This document shows positions 1 through 9,278 of a stretch of 64,000 bases of DNA, piece by piece (the first letter of the stretch is position 1; every line of letters begins with the position of its first letter). The notes under the pieces are model-generated. The model saw nothing but the letters and a program-made list of their open reading frames with translations. It ran no database searches and was not told the origin of the DNA. A program made the position numbers and the translations under genes. Origin of the DNA: an uncultured Marinifilum sp. (GTDB taxonomy: Bacteria; Bacteroidota; Bacteroidia; Bacteroidales; Marinifilaceae); the NCBI RefSeq assembly GCF_963677195.1, contig NZ_OY781918.1, forward strand, positions 2,530,923 through 2,594,922. The letters run 5' to 3'.

Positions 1-1053
1 GGAGTCGCTTGGATCAATCAAATGAATTCGGTGAAATCTATATTGAATTTATTAGCCGTATTTATTTGTGTTAAATTTGAATTTAGTCTTGCTGTATTTT
101 TTATTGTATTTACATTAACTAATATGGTTATTATTCCATTGAACCTATACAGATTCTATAGGGTTAAGCTTTCTGTAGTTTCTTTTTTAAAGCCTCGTTG
201 GAATTATCCAGCTTTTAAAGAGGTGTTGATGTATAGCTTATCTCTTTTTGCAATGGGAATTTTTCAAATGTCAGCGCTTTATTTACAACCAGTAATTTTG
301 GGTGCATTTGCGGATAATGGAGTGATGTTAGTTGCCGATTATGAGATAATTAGAACAATATCTTCGTTTGTCATTGTTTTAGGTGGGGTTTTTATGCAGG
401 TTCTTTTACCTAAAATTTCAAAACTTTATGCTGAAAAGGATGTTGAAAAGATTAACCAAATTATATATGATGGAACAAAATTGATTTCGTTATTCGTTTG
501 TTTTGTTGTTTTTAATATTGTTATAAATACACAGGATATTCTGAATATTTACTTAGGAAGTGGGTACAATAGTCTTGTGCCATGGTTAAATGTTTCGTTG
601 TTTACAGTTTTGTACATGCATAATTCAGCAATTTCAACTCTAATTCTAGCTACAGGTAAAACGAAAGTATTAGTTTATGCATCTGCAATTTCGTGTTTTT
701 CCTCCTTACTCATTACTATGATTACAGTAAGTAAATTTGGGGTTGGTGCCGCAATAATTGGTTATGCTGTTTATATATCCATTCAAATGTTAGTTATGTA
801 TTTTTATTATATGCCATTTGTTTTAAATATAAATCCAACAAAAGTTTTCTTTCAATCTTTTATGCCATTTATACTTATAAGCTTGATTGTTTATTATTTT
901 GAAATAGTATTGTTTAACATGATTGACGTATCTAGCATATATATAATAGTGCTTTGTAGATGCTTGTTTTTTTCATTGTGTTTTATTCTTTTATGTTATG
1001 TTTTAATGCCTCGACTAAGAAGGAAAATACTTGTTTATAAAATTTGGGTTTAG
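1..1053 (+). CDS. Wzx-like polysaccharide flippase, 5' end outside the window
   Basis: C-terminal part of a multi-pass membrane protein of the MOP/PST flippase type, which moves lipid-linked oligosaccharide units across the inner membrane. The reading frame is open to base 1 (codons before the ATG at 22 read GVAWINQ), so the true start lies upstream and the ATG at 22 is probably internal. At least eight hydrophobic segments are visible, with a charged loop near residues 130-150 (KISKLYAEKDVEKI) typical of Wzx proteins. It heads a run of glycosyltransferase and polymerase genes on the same strand, which supports O-antigen or capsule export. Family assignment rests on topology and context, not on a diagnostic motif. 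Confidence 0.8.
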   Translation, partial: GVAWINQMNSVKSILNLLAVFICVKFEFSLAVFFIVFTLTNMVIIPLNLYRFYRVKLSVVSFLKPRWNYPAFKEVLMYSLSLFAMGIFQMSALYLQPVILGAFADNGVMLVADYEIIRTISSFVIVLGGVFMQVLLPKISKLYAEKDVEKINQIIYDGTKLISLFVCFVVFNIVINTQDILNIYLGSGYNSLVPWLNVSLFTVLYMHNSAISTLILATGKTKVLVYASAISCFSSLLITMITVSKFGVGAAIIGYAVYISIQMLVMYFYYMPFVLNINPTKVFFQSFMPFILISLIVYYFEIVLFNMIDVSSIYIIVLCRCLFFSLCFILLCYVLMPRLRRKILVYKIWV

Positions 1054-1108
1054 AGGTATATGTAATTGTAATTTGATTGTTTCTTAATCAAAATTTTAAA
1101 AAAGATAT

Positions 1109-2002
1109 ATGCTAGGAATTGTATTATTAAATTATAAGAATGAGGAAGAAATCATTGCCTATGTGCGTGAGGAACTTTCAAAAATTACTACCCCAAATAA
1201 AATTGTAATTGTTGATAATAGCTGTAGTTGCGATTCGATAGAGACACTTGAAAAGGCATTTGATACGAAGAGAGTTGAGCAGAAAGTAAATCATGCGGAT
1301 TCAATATTTATAATCGATTCGAAGGCTAATTTAGGTTATGCAAAAGGTAATAATCTTGGAGCTGAGTTTTTAAACGAACATTTTAAGTTGGATTATCTTC
1401 TTTTTTCGAATTCAGATATTCGTTTTATAAATAGTAATGTTGTGGAAGTATTGTGCAATAAGCTTAAGGAAAAACCGAAGGTGGGTGCAATAAATCCAAA
1501 AATTACAGGACTTGACTCGAAATGTCAATCTCCTATGATCGATATTCCTTTTTATAAACTTCATATTTTACGGTACATTCTATATCCTTTTTTTCGTAAA
1601 ATAACACCTATACTACAGAATGCCATTGAAGGTGAGTATTACCGATTAATGGGGTGCTTTTTATTAACAACAAGAACAAGCTTTTTTCAGTCTGGAATGT
1701 TCGATCCTGAGACTTTTTTGTATGGTGAAGAATTGATTTTGGCTGAAAGGATGCGAAGAAATGGTTTTGTGAATTATTATTATCCATATGTTGAAATTTT
1801 GCATGAACATGGAAAGACCATAAGTAATTCACATTCGTTAAAAAATCAATTAAAGCTTATGTTTAAAAACGAAATGTATTATTATCAACAATACATTCAT
1901 ATATCTAAAGGGTTATTGTTTTGTAGTAAATATTCATTTATTGTGTACATAAACATCATTCTTCCTTTTTTATTGATGTTAAAAAGCTGTAAAAGAAATT
2001 AA
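1109..2002 (+). CDS. Glycosyltransferase family 2
   Basis: Predicted inner-face glycosyltransferase that adds a sugar to the growing repeat unit. The 297-residue protein starts with the GT-A fold (LGIVLLNYKNEEEI), then IVDNS and NLGYAKGNNLGA, then SNSDIRF as the DXD-like metal site, and later GCFLLTTRTSFFQSGMFDP and a conserved EELILAERMRRNG segment. This is the layout of rhamnosyltransferase-like GT2 enzymes. A hydrophobic C-terminal segment may anchor it to the membrane. It sits 55 bp after the flippase and 20 bp before the polymerase in one presumed operon. The acceptor and donor sugars cannot be told from sequence. Confidence 0.85.
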   Translation: MLGIVLLNYKNEEEIIAYVREELSKITTPNKIVIVDNSCSCDSIETLEKAFDTKRVEQKVNHADSIFIIDSKANLGYAKGNNLGAEFLNEHFKLDYLLFSNSDIRFINSNVVEVLCNKLKEKPKVGAINPKITGLDSKCQSPMIDIPFYKLHILRYILYPFFRKITPILQNAIEGEYYRLMGCFLLTTRTSFFQSGMFDPETFLYGEELILAERMRRNGFVNYYYPYVEILHEHGKTISNSHSLKNQLKLMFKNEMYYYQQYIHISKGLLFCSKYSFIVYINIILPFLLMLKSCKRN

Positions 2003-2022
2003 ATATATTGTAAACCGATATT

Positions 2023-3225
2023 ATGAGAAGCGATGACAGTTTATTTCGTGCGGCTAAATACATTATAATAATGTTCTCATTGTTTGTATTTATTAGTTTT
2101 TGTTATGCAGTAATTACAAAAACATATAATGGCGATTTTTTAGGGTTTAAAGTGTCGATATCATTTGGATGGTTGGTGTTAAATTTATTTATTTCAGTAT
2201 TACCATTTTATTTTTTGTTTCTGATTTATAAAAGATTTAAAAATAAAGAAATTCGGAAATCTGTACGATTTAGGTATCCTTATGTGGAGATTTTATTCTA
2301 TTTATTATTTTTTTGGCAATTATTCTTAATAATAAGTTTTGGTGTTGGTAAAATGACGGCGGGTGTGTATTCCGCTCCTTCATTTTTACTTCCTGTAATA
2401 CAGGTTAGTAATCGACTCTCTCTTGGATTTATTTATTCTATTTTAGTTTTCAGAACGGATAAAATTCGAAAGATTATTTTATTTACAACAATGATGATTA
2501 TACTAAGTTTGAGTAAATTTAGTATTGGAATTTTTCTATTGATTGGTTTAGTTCTATTTGTTAAGTATAATTCGAAATGTTTTTATATTTTAAAGCGTTA
2601 TAAAATACTTCTTATTGTCGGTTTATTGTTTTCTTCTGTTTTAGTGAAGTCTCTTTATATTTATAGAAATAGCCTTAGGGGAGTGAGTACTGAATATGAT
2701 AATACTAATATTCTTACAGGTGTTTTGGTGGGGCGATTATCAAGTTTTGCTAATTCCGCCCAAATTTTTGAAAGTCCAGGTGTTTTTTTCATTAGTGCCC
2801 AACAATTAGAATACTTTTATTTTCAAAAGCAAGCACTTGGCGGATTTTTAAGTGGAAAGTTTTTACCTAGAGACACCCCTGAATCAATAATGATCAATAG
2901 TAAGCATGGTGAAAATATTAAAAATGTTTCGTACATGACAGGCACTCAAGGGAATCTTATTTTCTCCTTATTTAAGTCACCTCTTTTATTACTATTGAAT
3001 GTATGTTCTATTTTATTTTTAGTGTTTTTAACTTTTAGAACAACTAGACTAATGGGGATTGAACAGGCTAATGAATTAGCGTTAGTTTTATTAGTTAATC
3101 CGATGGCTAGTGGAGTTGCAAATGAATTTTCAAGTGCATTTTTTACTCCGATTGTTATATGGATTTATTTACTTTTTGTCAGTGCTTTTATTTCAATTAA
3201 CAAACAAAAAACAGAGATTATATGA
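2023..3225 (+). CDS. Wzy-like O-antigen/oligosaccharide repeat-unit polymerase
   Basis: A 400-residue integral membrane protein with about ten to twelve hydrophobic segments and a larger periplasmic-type loop around residues 215-310. That is the general topology of Wzy polymerases, which join flipped repeat units in the periplasm. No catalytic motif is conserved across this family, so the call rests on topology plus its place between glycosyltransferase genes and next to a Wzx-like flippase. Its stop overlaps the start of the next gene by 4 bp (ATGA), which implies translational coupling. It could instead be another polysaccharide-locus membrane protein. Confidence 0.7.
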   Translation: MRSDDSLFRAAKYIIIMFSLFVFISFCYAVITKTYNGDFLGFKVSISFGWLVLNLFISVLPFYFLFLIYKRFKNKEIRKSVRFRYPYVEILFYLLFFWQLFLIISFGVGKMTAGVYSAPSFLLPVIQVSNRLSLGFIYSILVFRTDKIRKIILFTTMMIILSLSKFSIGIFLLIGLVLFVKYNSKCFYILKRYKILLIVGLLFSSVLVKSLYIYRNSLRGVSTEYDNTNILTGVLVGRLSSFANSAQIFESPGVFFISAQQLEYFYFQKQALGGFLSGKFLPRDTPESIMINSKHGENIKNVSYMTGTQGNLIFSLFKSPLLLLLNVCSILFLVFLTFRTTRLMGIEQANELALVLLVNPMASGVANEFSSAFFTPIVIWIYLLFVSAFISINKQKTEII

Positions 3226-4391
3226 TTAAGATTATAGACTCAATGCGTTATAATGGAGAGCATGTTCCGTTTAATAGTGCATTCTTTTATGTATTGAGCC
3301 TATCGTTTCCAAAGGAAAGGATAAGCTTTTACGCGCAAAAAAGACATCTCTTAGCTGTGCGTGATAAATTAGATAGTAATGAAATTAAATTGGAATACTT
3401 CGAATTTAAGGAGATTAGAGGTGTTTCCAATAAAAAGGGAACTGCCTCTATTTTTTGGTCTTACCTTTTTTGTTTGGTTCAGGATATTTTTCAATTACTA
3501 TTAACCAAAAGCCATGATATCGTTTTCTTCACTTCGACGAATCCAATTTCTTTGCCTTTTGTGAAGTTATTAAATAAGATTTTAAGGCGAAAAGTTTTTA
3601 TTGTTCTTCATGGTGAATTAGAATATTTAAATGATGAAAATGACAAATTACATGGTTCAATTAAAAAATATATTCGAATTTGGTATCGGTTAGTTTTTTG
3701 GAGGTTTTTAAATGATAAGACAAAATACATTGTATTGGGTGGTAGTATATTCAATAACCTAAAACAAATTCATCCAAATCTAACAAGAGATTCATTTATC
3801 ATACTAGATCATCCGTATTTTTATCCAGGGATTAAAAATGTTCCTATAGTTGATAAAAAACGAACGGTTGTATACGGTACTGTGGGTTATGCTGCTTGTA
3901 TAAAAGGTTCTGATAAAATATTCACTCTGGCAAAATTATTGGAAGATAAGATTCTTAATCAGGATATCGAATTAACTATTGTTGGTCAGACATCTGCATG
4001 CTTAACAGAATTCAAAAATAATCTGGTGAATACATTTGACTCATCTAGTTTTATTCCTTCTGATGTATACAATAAAGCTGTTGAAGATCTTGATTATGTC
4101 CTGTTTTTTTATCCAGATGATTTATATCGGTTTATTGCGAGTGGAGCATTTTTTGATGCTATTGCATTTGAAAAACCAATTATTTCGCTCCGAAACTGCT
4201 ATTTTGAGTATTATTTCGATCTTTTAGGTGATATTGGTTATCTCTGTGATAATTTGGATGAAATGGTACAAATAATTAATAATTTTGATGTTGAACGTTA
4301 TAGGAAACAAAGAAGGAATATTCGAAATGCTAAAGAAACTCTTTCTATAACTCAGATAGCAGAAAATTTAAGTTCGCAAATAATTGTATAA
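3222..4391 (+). CDS. GT-B type glycosyltransferase
   Basis: A 389-residue protein with two Rossmann-like halves. The N-terminal half contains the stretch DIVFFTSTNPISLPFVKLL and VFIVLHGELEY. The C-terminal half opens with TVVYGTVGYAACIKGSD and contains ELTIVGQ, and near residues 310-330 has SGAFFDAIAFEKPII, the donor-binding region of GT4-like enzymes. It overlaps the polymerase by 4 bp and the next gene by 1 bp, so it is part of the same tight operon. It probably transfers one sugar of the repeat unit at the cytoplasmic face. Substrate not predictable. Confidence 0.75.
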   Translation: MIKIIDSMRYNGEHVPFNSAFFYVLSLSFPKERISFYAQKRHLLAVRDKLDSNEIKLEYFEFKEIRGVSNKKGTASIFWSYLFCLVQDIFQLLLTKSHDIVFFTSTNPISLPFVKLLNKILRRKVFIVLHGELEYLNDENDKLHGSIKKYIRIWYRLVFWRFLNDKTKYIVLGGSIFNNLKQIHPNLTRDSFIILDHPYFYPGIKNVPIVDKKRTVVYGTVGYAACIKGSDKIFTLAKLLEDKILNQDIELTIVGQTSACLTEFKNNLVNTFDSSSFIPSDVYNKAVEDLDYVLFFYPDDLYRFIASGAFFDAIAFEKPIISLRNCYFEYYFDLLGDIGYLCDNLDEMVQIINNFDVERYRKQRRNIRNAKETLSITQIAENLSSQIIV

Positions 4392-5523
4392 TGAAATTAC
4401 TCGTTAATTCTTCCACTTTAAGTGGAACAGGTGTCGTGCAAGTGGCTGTGTCATTTATTAATGAATGTAAGAAACACAAAGAGCATGAGTTTTTTGTTGT
4501 TTTAAGTGATACGGTGGCATCACAAATAGATGTTACTAACTATCCCGATAATTTTACATTTTATAATATACAGACTCATCCTAGATTTTTATTTAAGGGT
4601 AGGGAGTCTAGAAATCAACTTGATAGGATTGAAAAAGAGGTTAATCCTGATGCTGTTTTTAGTGTGTTTGGTCCTTCATGGTGGACTCCAACTAAGCCTC
4701 ATTTAATGGGGTATGCTTATCCGCATTATGTCTATTCTGATTCCCCTTTGTTTTCTAGCTTATCACCAATTTCTTTATTCTCAGTAAAAGTAAAGCAATT
4801 TATTCATCGTTATTTTTTATTAAAAAATGGAAAATACTACGTCTGCGAAACGAATGATGTGAATAAGAGACTGCAGACTTACCTTGGTTGTTCTCCAGAA
4901 CAAGTTTTTACTGTGACTAATACATGTAATAATTTTTTTAATACATTTAAAGTAAGTGATAAAAATCTTTTGCCTGAAAAGAATTTAAATGAGTTTAGAT
5001 TCTTAAGTTTATGTTCTTTTGCTCCGCATAAAAATTTGGAAGTTTGAATCGTCTTGTTCCAAAATTGAATAATAAATTAAAGGAAGTTAATGTTAAGTTC
5101 ATATTAACTGTTGATGATGATTTGTTTCACTCAAAGCTAACTGAAGAGGCACGAGAATCAATCATAAATGTTGGGAGAGTTGATATATCAAAGTGTCCTC
5201 AATTGTATTATGAAAGTGATGCATTATTTCTTCCCACACTTCTGGAATGTTCTACAGCTAATTATCCCGAAGCTATGAAGATGGAACGTCCGATTTTGAC
5301 TTCAAATTTATCTTTTGCTACGAAGGTATGTGAAGATGCTGCATATTATTTTGACCCAATGGATGTAGATGATATTGTGGATAAATTAGTTTTTTTTATT
5401 AATTCTCAGGAATTAAGGACTGAATTGGTAATGAATGGTAAAAAACAGTTAAATACATTTTTTACTTCAGAGCAGCGTGCGAATAAATACCTCAAAATTT
5501 GTGAATTAATATCTAAAAAATGA
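4391..5523 (+). pseudogene. Glycosyltransferase family 4 gene split by a one-base frameshift
   Basis: Two overlapping frames (4391-5047 and 5044-5523) together read as one GT4 enzyme of about 377 residues. The first half starts MKLLVNSSTLSGTGVVQVA and ends at FAPHKNLEV with TGA at 5045-5047. The second half goes straight on in the +1 frame with LNRLVPKLNN, then the GT4 signature region YYESDALFLPTLLECS and YPEAMKMERPILTS. APHKNLEVL is a typical start of the C-terminal GT4 domain, so the break falls inside a conserved block. Adding one T to the short T run at 5043-5045 restores the frame. Either this gene is inactivated, or the base is a sequencing error, or a programmed shift occurs. The 1-bp overlap with the upstream gene and the 4-bp overlap with the downstream gene show that the operon layout is intact. 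Confidence 0.8.
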
Positions 5524-6137
5524 TAATCAATAATCTATTCGAGTTTATTAGAAAAAACGGAATTGGTGGGGCTTTATATTTGGTCTATTGTTTTGTAAGG
5601 TCGAAGATGAAGTTTTCTAATGCAAGATTAATTCGTTTCCCTTTTCGAATTAGAGGGAAGAAATATATTACTGTGGGTGATGGTTTTACTACAGGTTACA
5701 ATTGTAGATTAGACGCATTCCCTATTGATCCAACTGCGGTTACATGTCTTAGTATTGGTCGAAATTTTCAAATGAATGATAACGTTCATATTGCAGCTGT
5801 GAGTTCGGTTGAAATAGGGAATAATGTTTTGATTGCGAGTAAGGTATTTATTACGGATCATGACCATGGTTTTTATGGAGAAAATGAGATCCACGATCAT
5901 CCTGATACAATACCCAAAGATAGAAAATTGTCATTTGCACCCATTCGTATAGAAGATAATGTTTGGATTGGACAGAATGTTTGCATTTTAAAAGGCGTAA
6001 CGGTAGGGAAAGGAAGTATAATCGGAGCTAATTCGGTAGTAACTACGAGTATTCCTGATTATTCGATTGCAGTTGGTTCGCCTGCACGAATTGTAAAAAC
6101 ATATAATACATTAACTGGGAAATGGGAAAAAGTTTAA
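5520..6137 (+). CDS. Hexapeptide-repeat O-acetyltransferase
   Basis: A 205-residue left-handed beta-helix protein of the CatB/NodL/WcaF type, which transfers acetyl from acetyl-CoA to a sugar. Hexapeptide turns are visible as IGRNFQMNDNVHIA, IGNNVLIASKVFITDHDHG, IEDNVWIGQNVCILKGVTVGKGSIIGANSVVT. The histidine in TDHDHG is at the usual catalytic site. The C-terminal SIAVGSPARIVK is the family's coenzyme-A end signature. It overlaps the genes on both sides (4 bp upstream, 16 bp downstream), so it belongs to the polysaccharide operon and probably decorates the O-unit. Confidence 0.88.
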   Translation: MIINNLFEFIRKNGIGGALYLVYCFVRSKMKFSNARLIRFPFRIRGKKYITVGDGFTTGYNCRLDAFPIDPTAVTCLSIGRNFQMNDNVHIAAVSSVEIGNNVLIASKVFITDHDHGFYGENEIHDHPDTIPKDRKLSFAPIRIEDNVWIGQNVCILKGVTVGKGSIIGANSVVTTSIPDYSIAVGSPARIVKTYNTLTGKWEKV

Positions 6138-6943
6138 TTACAGGTTCTATAGTAACCTATCATAATCCTATTGGAGATATTCAAAAGGTAATAGAGTCTT
6201 TTTTTAAATATTCTTGTGACTCAATTCTTTTTATAGTCGACAATTCTTTAGATAATTCACTTTCGGAATTGTGTACAGATTCTAGAATAAAGTATATATT
6301 CAATAATGCTAATATTGGTTTTGGGGCTGCTCATAACATAGCTATTAAGCAAGCCATTAGTATGAATTCTAAATATCATATTATTTTGAATCCAGATATT
6401 TCTTTTAGTGAGGGAGTAATTGAAAGTTTAGAGAATAAATTAAATATTAATTCAGAAATTGGATCAATCATGCCAAAGATTAAATATCCAAATGGGGAAA
6501 CACAATATTTATGTAAATTGTTAGCGACTCCATTCGATCTTTTATTGCGTAGATTTATTCCTTTTCAGAGTTTTGTGGCAAAAAGGAATAAAAAATATGA
6601 ATTTCGTTTTTCTGACTATAATTCAGAAATGGAAGTTCCGAGTTTATCAGGATGCTTTATGTTTGTGCGAACATCTATTTTGGAGCAAATAGGTGGGTTT
6701 GATGAACGCTATTTTATGTATTTGGAAGACTTGGATTTGTGTAGAAGAATTGGAGAGGTAAGCAAAACGGTTTACTATCCGGCAGTTGAAGTTACTCACG
6801 CTTATGAAAAAGGATCTTATAAGAATAAAAAATTATTGTGGTTTCATATTTCTTCTGCAGTAAAATATTTTAATAAGTGGGGTTGGTTTTGGGATAAAAA
6901 ACGATCGAATACGAATAGAAAAGCATTGTTACAATTTAAATAA
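6122..6943 (+). CDS. Glycosyltransferase family 2, rhamnosyltransferase-like
   Basis: A 273-residue GT-A enzyme. Motifs in order are GSIVTYHNP, FIVDNSLDNS, NIGFGAAHNIAI, LNPDISF (DXD-like metal site), SLSGCFMFVRTSILEQIGGFDERYFMYLEDLDLCRRI. The FDERYFMYLEDLDLCRR block is the conserved acceptor and catalytic base region of WcaA/RfbF-like rhamnosyltransferases. Because rfbA starts 6 bp downstream and the dTDP-rhamnose pathway follows, L-rhamnose is a plausible donor, but this is inference. Confidence 0.88.
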   Translation: MGKSLITGSIVTYHNPIGDIQKVIESFFKYSCDSILFIVDNSLDNSLSELCTDSRIKYIFNNANIGFGAAHNIAIKQAISMNSKYHIILNPDISFSEGVIESLENKLNINSEIGSIMPKIKYPNGETQYLCKLLATPFDLLLRRFIPFQSFVAKRNKKYEFRFSDYNSEMEVPSLSGCFMFVRTSILEQIGGFDERYFMYLEDLDLCRRIGEVSKTVYYPAVEVTHAYEKGSYKNKKLLWFHISSAVKYFNKWGWFWDKKRSNTNRKALLQFK

Positions 6944-6949
6944 GTAATT

Positions 6950-7831
6950 ATGAAAGGAATCATCCTAGCAGGAGGCAGCGGAACCCGCTTGTATCCTATT
7001 ACCAAAGGGGTTTCGAAGCAGCTCTTGCCTGTTTACGATAAACCCATGATTTATTATCCATTGTCAGTTTTGATGTTGGCAGGGATACAGGAAATATTAA
7101 TTATCTCAACACCAGAAGATTTGCCAAATTTTGAGAAATTATTGGGAACTGGAGAGGAATTGGGATTGAAATTGTCTTATAAAGAGCAACCTAGCCCTGA
7201 TGGATTGGCACAAGCATTCATTATAGGTGATGAGTTCATTGGAGATGATGATGTTTGTTTGGTATTGGGCGATAACATCTTCTATGGACAAGGATTATCT
7301 GCCATGTTGCAAAATGCCCGTAAAAATGTTGAGGAAGAAAAGAAGGCAACTGTATTTGGTTACTATGTGAATGATCCGGAACGATATGGAGTAGCAGCCT
7401 TCGATAAAGCAGGTAATGTAACATCAATTGAGGAGAAACCAGAAAATCCTCAATCGAACTACGCAGTAGTTGGTTTGTATTTCTATACCAATGATGTGGT
7501 ACAGGTTGCTAAGAATGTGAAACCTTCACATCGCGGTGAATTGGAGATTACTACGGTAAATCAGGAGTATTTGGCACAAGAGCGATTAAAAGTTGAGTTA
7601 ATGGGACGTGGTTTTGCCTGGTTGGATACCGGTACGCATGAGTCTTTACTGGATGCTGGTCGTTTTATTGAAACCATTGAAACCCGTCAGGGCTTGAAAA
7701 TTTCTTGTTTGGAAGAGATCGCCTACCTAATGGGTTATATTGATGCAGAACAGGTAAGAAAACTGGCAGAGCCATTGAAGAAGAATGGATATGGGCAGTA
7801 TTTGTTGAATCTAGTGGAAGAAAAAAATTAA
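6950..7831 (+). CDS. rfbA: Glucose-1-phosphate thymidylyltransferase
   Basis: Makes dTDP-glucose from dTTP and glucose-1-phosphate, the first step of dTDP-L-rhamnose synthesis. The 293-residue protein opens with the nucleotidyltransferase signature [16 protein letters not shown] and continues with [44 protein letters not shown] and [13 protein letters not shown], all diagnostic for RmlA. Length is as expected. It is the first of four rfb genes; a GxxExxY cassette starts exactly at its stop codon, since the next inverted repeat begins at 7832. Confidence 0.97.
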   Translation: MKGIILAGGSGTRLYPITKGVSKQLLPVYDKPMIYYPLSVLMLAGIQEILIISTPEDLPNFEKLLGTGEELGLKLSYKEQPSPDGLAQAFIIGDEFIGDDDVCLVLGDNIFYGQGLSAMLQNARKNVEEEKKATVFGYYVNDPERYGVAAFDKAGNVTSIEEKPENPQSNYAVVGLYFYTNDVVQVAKNVKPSHRGELEITTVNQEYLAQERLKVELMGRGFAWLDTGTHESLLDAGRFIETIETRQGLKISCLEEIAYLMGYIDAEQVRKLAEPLKKNGYGQYLLNLVEEKN

Positions 7832-7862
7832 AACCACAGATGACACAGATTTGCACAGATTA
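7832..7862. repeat. Left inverted repeat of GxxExxY cassette 1
   Basis: A 31-bp sequence beginning AACCACAGATGACACAGATT. It is the reverse complement of 8267-8298 at 29 of 31 positions. It begins directly at the end of rfbA and ends 17 bp before the GxxExxY start. CACAGAT recurs three times with spacing of about 9-11 bp. Confidence 0.9.
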
Positions 7863-7879
7863 ATAATTTTAAATAAAAG

Positions 7880-8269
7880 ATGATTGCGATGAGCTATAAT
7901 AGTTTCTTATTTAAAGATGAATGCTATGATATTTTAGGTTGTTGTATGACTGTACATTCTGAATTAGGTTGTGGTTTTCTAGAAGCAGTATATCAAGAGG
8001 CTTTAGAGTATGAGTTTTCGCGAAAATCTATTCCTTATGAACGAGAAGCTCAAATTGATATCAATTATAAGGGAATTATCTTGGATAAGAAGTACTATGC
8101 CGATTTTATATGTCATGATAAGATCATTTTAGAGTTGAAATCAGTTAAAGCAATTGAAGATGTTCATATCGCACAGTTGATGAATTATTTAAGGGCGACA
8201 GGAATGCCGGTCGGTTATCTGATCAATTTTGGAGCAACAAGGCTTGAATATAAACGTTTTGTAATTTAA
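7880..8269 (+). CDS. GxxExxY protein, PD-(D/E)XK-like, copy 1
   Basis: A 129-residue protein of the GxxExxY family. The name-giving motif is GFLEAVY in the segment SELGCGFLEAVYQEAL. A PD-(D/E)XK-nuclease-like core follows: YYADFICHDKIILELKSV, where D, E and K match the family's predicted active site. The C terminus INFGATRLEYKRFV is also characteristic. The cellular role of this family is unknown. Start could be 7880 or the second ATG at 7889. The stop codon lies inside the right inverted repeat. It sits inside the rfb operon in the same direction as its neighbours but has no link to rhamnose synthesis, so it looks like an inserted cassette. Confidence 0.9.
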   Translation: MIAMSYNSFLFKDECYDILGCCMTVHSELGCGFLEAVYQEALEYEFSRKSIPYEREAQIDINYKGIILDKKYYADFICHDKIILELKSVKAIEDVHIAQLMNYLRATGMPVGYLINFGATRLEYKRFVI

Positions 8270-8298
8270 TCTGTGAAAATCCGTGTCATCTGTGGTTA
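8267..8298. repeat. Right inverted repeat of GxxExxY cassette 1
   Basis: A 32-bp sequence containing ATCCGTGTCATCTGTGG, overlapping the stop codon of the GxxExxY gene. Complementary to 7832-7862 with two mismatches, so a transcript of the cassette could fold into a long-range stem with the gene as its loop. The rfbC start follows 15 bp later. Confidence 0.9.
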
Positions 8299-8312
8299 AT
8301 AAAATATAATTA

Positions 8313-8861
8313 ATGCGATTTATAAAAACAGAAATACCAGAAGTAGTGATTGTAGAACCAAAAGTATTTGGCGACGACAGAGGCTACTTTTTTGAGTCTT
8401 TCAATCAGAAAGAATTCGAAGAAAATATTGGAAAAGTAGATTTTGTACAGGACAATGAATCCAAATCATCTTATGGTGTTGTACGTGGTTTGCATTTTCA
8501 GAAACCTCCTTTTAATCAAGCCAAATTGGTTAGGTGTATAGAAGGTGAAGTTGTTGATGTGGCGGTAGATCTAAGAAAAGATTCACCAACTTATAAAAAA
8601 TATGTGGCAGTGAACCTGAGTGGAGAAAACAAACGACAATTGTTCGTACCAAGAGGTTTTGCTCATGGTTTTGCAGTACTAAGTGAGAAAGCAGTATTTG
8701 CCTACAAGGTAGACAATTGGTATTCGGCAGAGCATGATTCGGGTATTGCCTGGAATGATGAGGAGATTGCTGTGGATTGGCAAGTTGAAGCTGAGAAAGT
8801 TCAGTTGTCAGGAAAAGATCTGAAGTTAAAACCATTGGCAAAAACTGAAAATCCTTTTTAG
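8313..8861 (+). CDS. rfbC: dTDP-4-dehydrorhamnose 3,5-epimerase
   Basis: Third enzyme of dTDP-L-rhamnose synthesis; epimerises C3 and C5 of dTDP-4-keto-6-deoxyglucose. The 182-residue cupin has VFGDDRGYFFESFN, QDNESKSSYGVVRGLHFQ (with the catalytic His in GLHFQ), ALVRCIEGEVVDVAVDLRKDSPTY-type core and VPRGFAHGFAVLSEKA (second His), as in RmlC. Normal length. It lies between the two GxxExxY cassettes and in the same direction as rfbA, rfbD and rfbB. Confidence 0.97.
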   Translation: MRFIKTEIPEVVIVEPKVFGDDRGYFFESFNQKEFEENIGKVDFVQDNESKSSYGVVRGLHFQKPPFNQAKLVRCIEGEVVDVAVDLRKDSPTYKKYVAVNLSGENKRQLFVPRGFAHGFAVLSEKAVFAYKVDNWYSAEHDSGIAWNDEEIAVDWQVEAEKVQLSGKDLKLKPLAKTENPF

Positions 8862-8872
8862 AATATGTAATG

Positions 8873-8900
8873 TCCACAAATTACTCAAATGACACAAATT
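8873..8900. repeat. Left inverted repeat of GxxExxY cassette 2
   Basis: A 28-bp sequence beginning TCCACAAATTACTCAAATGA. It matches the reverse complement of 9277-9304 at 27 of 28 positions. It differs clearly from the repeats of cassette 1 (CACAAAT instead of CACAGAT), so each cassette carries its own matched pair. Confidence 0.9.
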
Positions 8901-9278
8901 ATGAATGAAAAATATATTTTCAAAAGAGAATGTTATGAAATCATAGGTTGTTGCATGGAAGTACATTCTGAATTAGGCTGTGGTTTTCTTGAGGCTATCT
9001 ATCAAGAGGCATTAGAACTATTGTTTATGGATACAGAAATACCTTTTGAAAGAGAAGTACAACTTAGTGTTTTTTATAAGGGACGAGAGCTTAACAAGAA
9101 GTATTTTGCTGATTTTATTTGTTTTGATGAAGTAATTGTGGAATTAAAGGCGGTGAATGCACTTACTGATGTTCATTATGCCCAAGTTTTGAACTATTTA
9201 AAAGCGACAGAAAAACGTGTTGGCTTGCTTGTTAATTTTGGCTCAAAAAGCTTACAGTATAAACGTGTTATTCTTTAA
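8901..9278 (+). CDS. GxxExxY protein, PD-(D/E)XK-like, copy 2
   Basis: Paralogue of copy 1: ECYEIIGCCMEVHSELGCGF, then the GFLEAIY motif, YFADFICFDEVIVELKAV as the PD-(D/E)XK-like core, and a C-terminal VNFGSKSLQYKRV. An ATG at 8889 lies inside the inverted repeat, so the ATG at 8901 just after it is the more likely start (125 residues). The two copies share most core positions but differ in between, so they are old relatives and not a recent duplication. Function unknown. As with copy 1, the stop codon touches the right repeat. Confidence 0.9.
   Translation: MNEKYIFKRECYEIIGCCMEVHSELGCGFLEAIYQEALELLFMDTEIPFEREVQLSVFYKGRELNKKYFADFICFDEVIVELKAVNALTDVHYAQVLNYLKATEKRVGLLVNFGSKSLQYKRVIL

Noticed and set aside
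8530..8877. Minus-strand frame of 115 codons
   Set aside because: Antisense to rfbC; unusual composition (many Leu, Gln, His) and no motifs.
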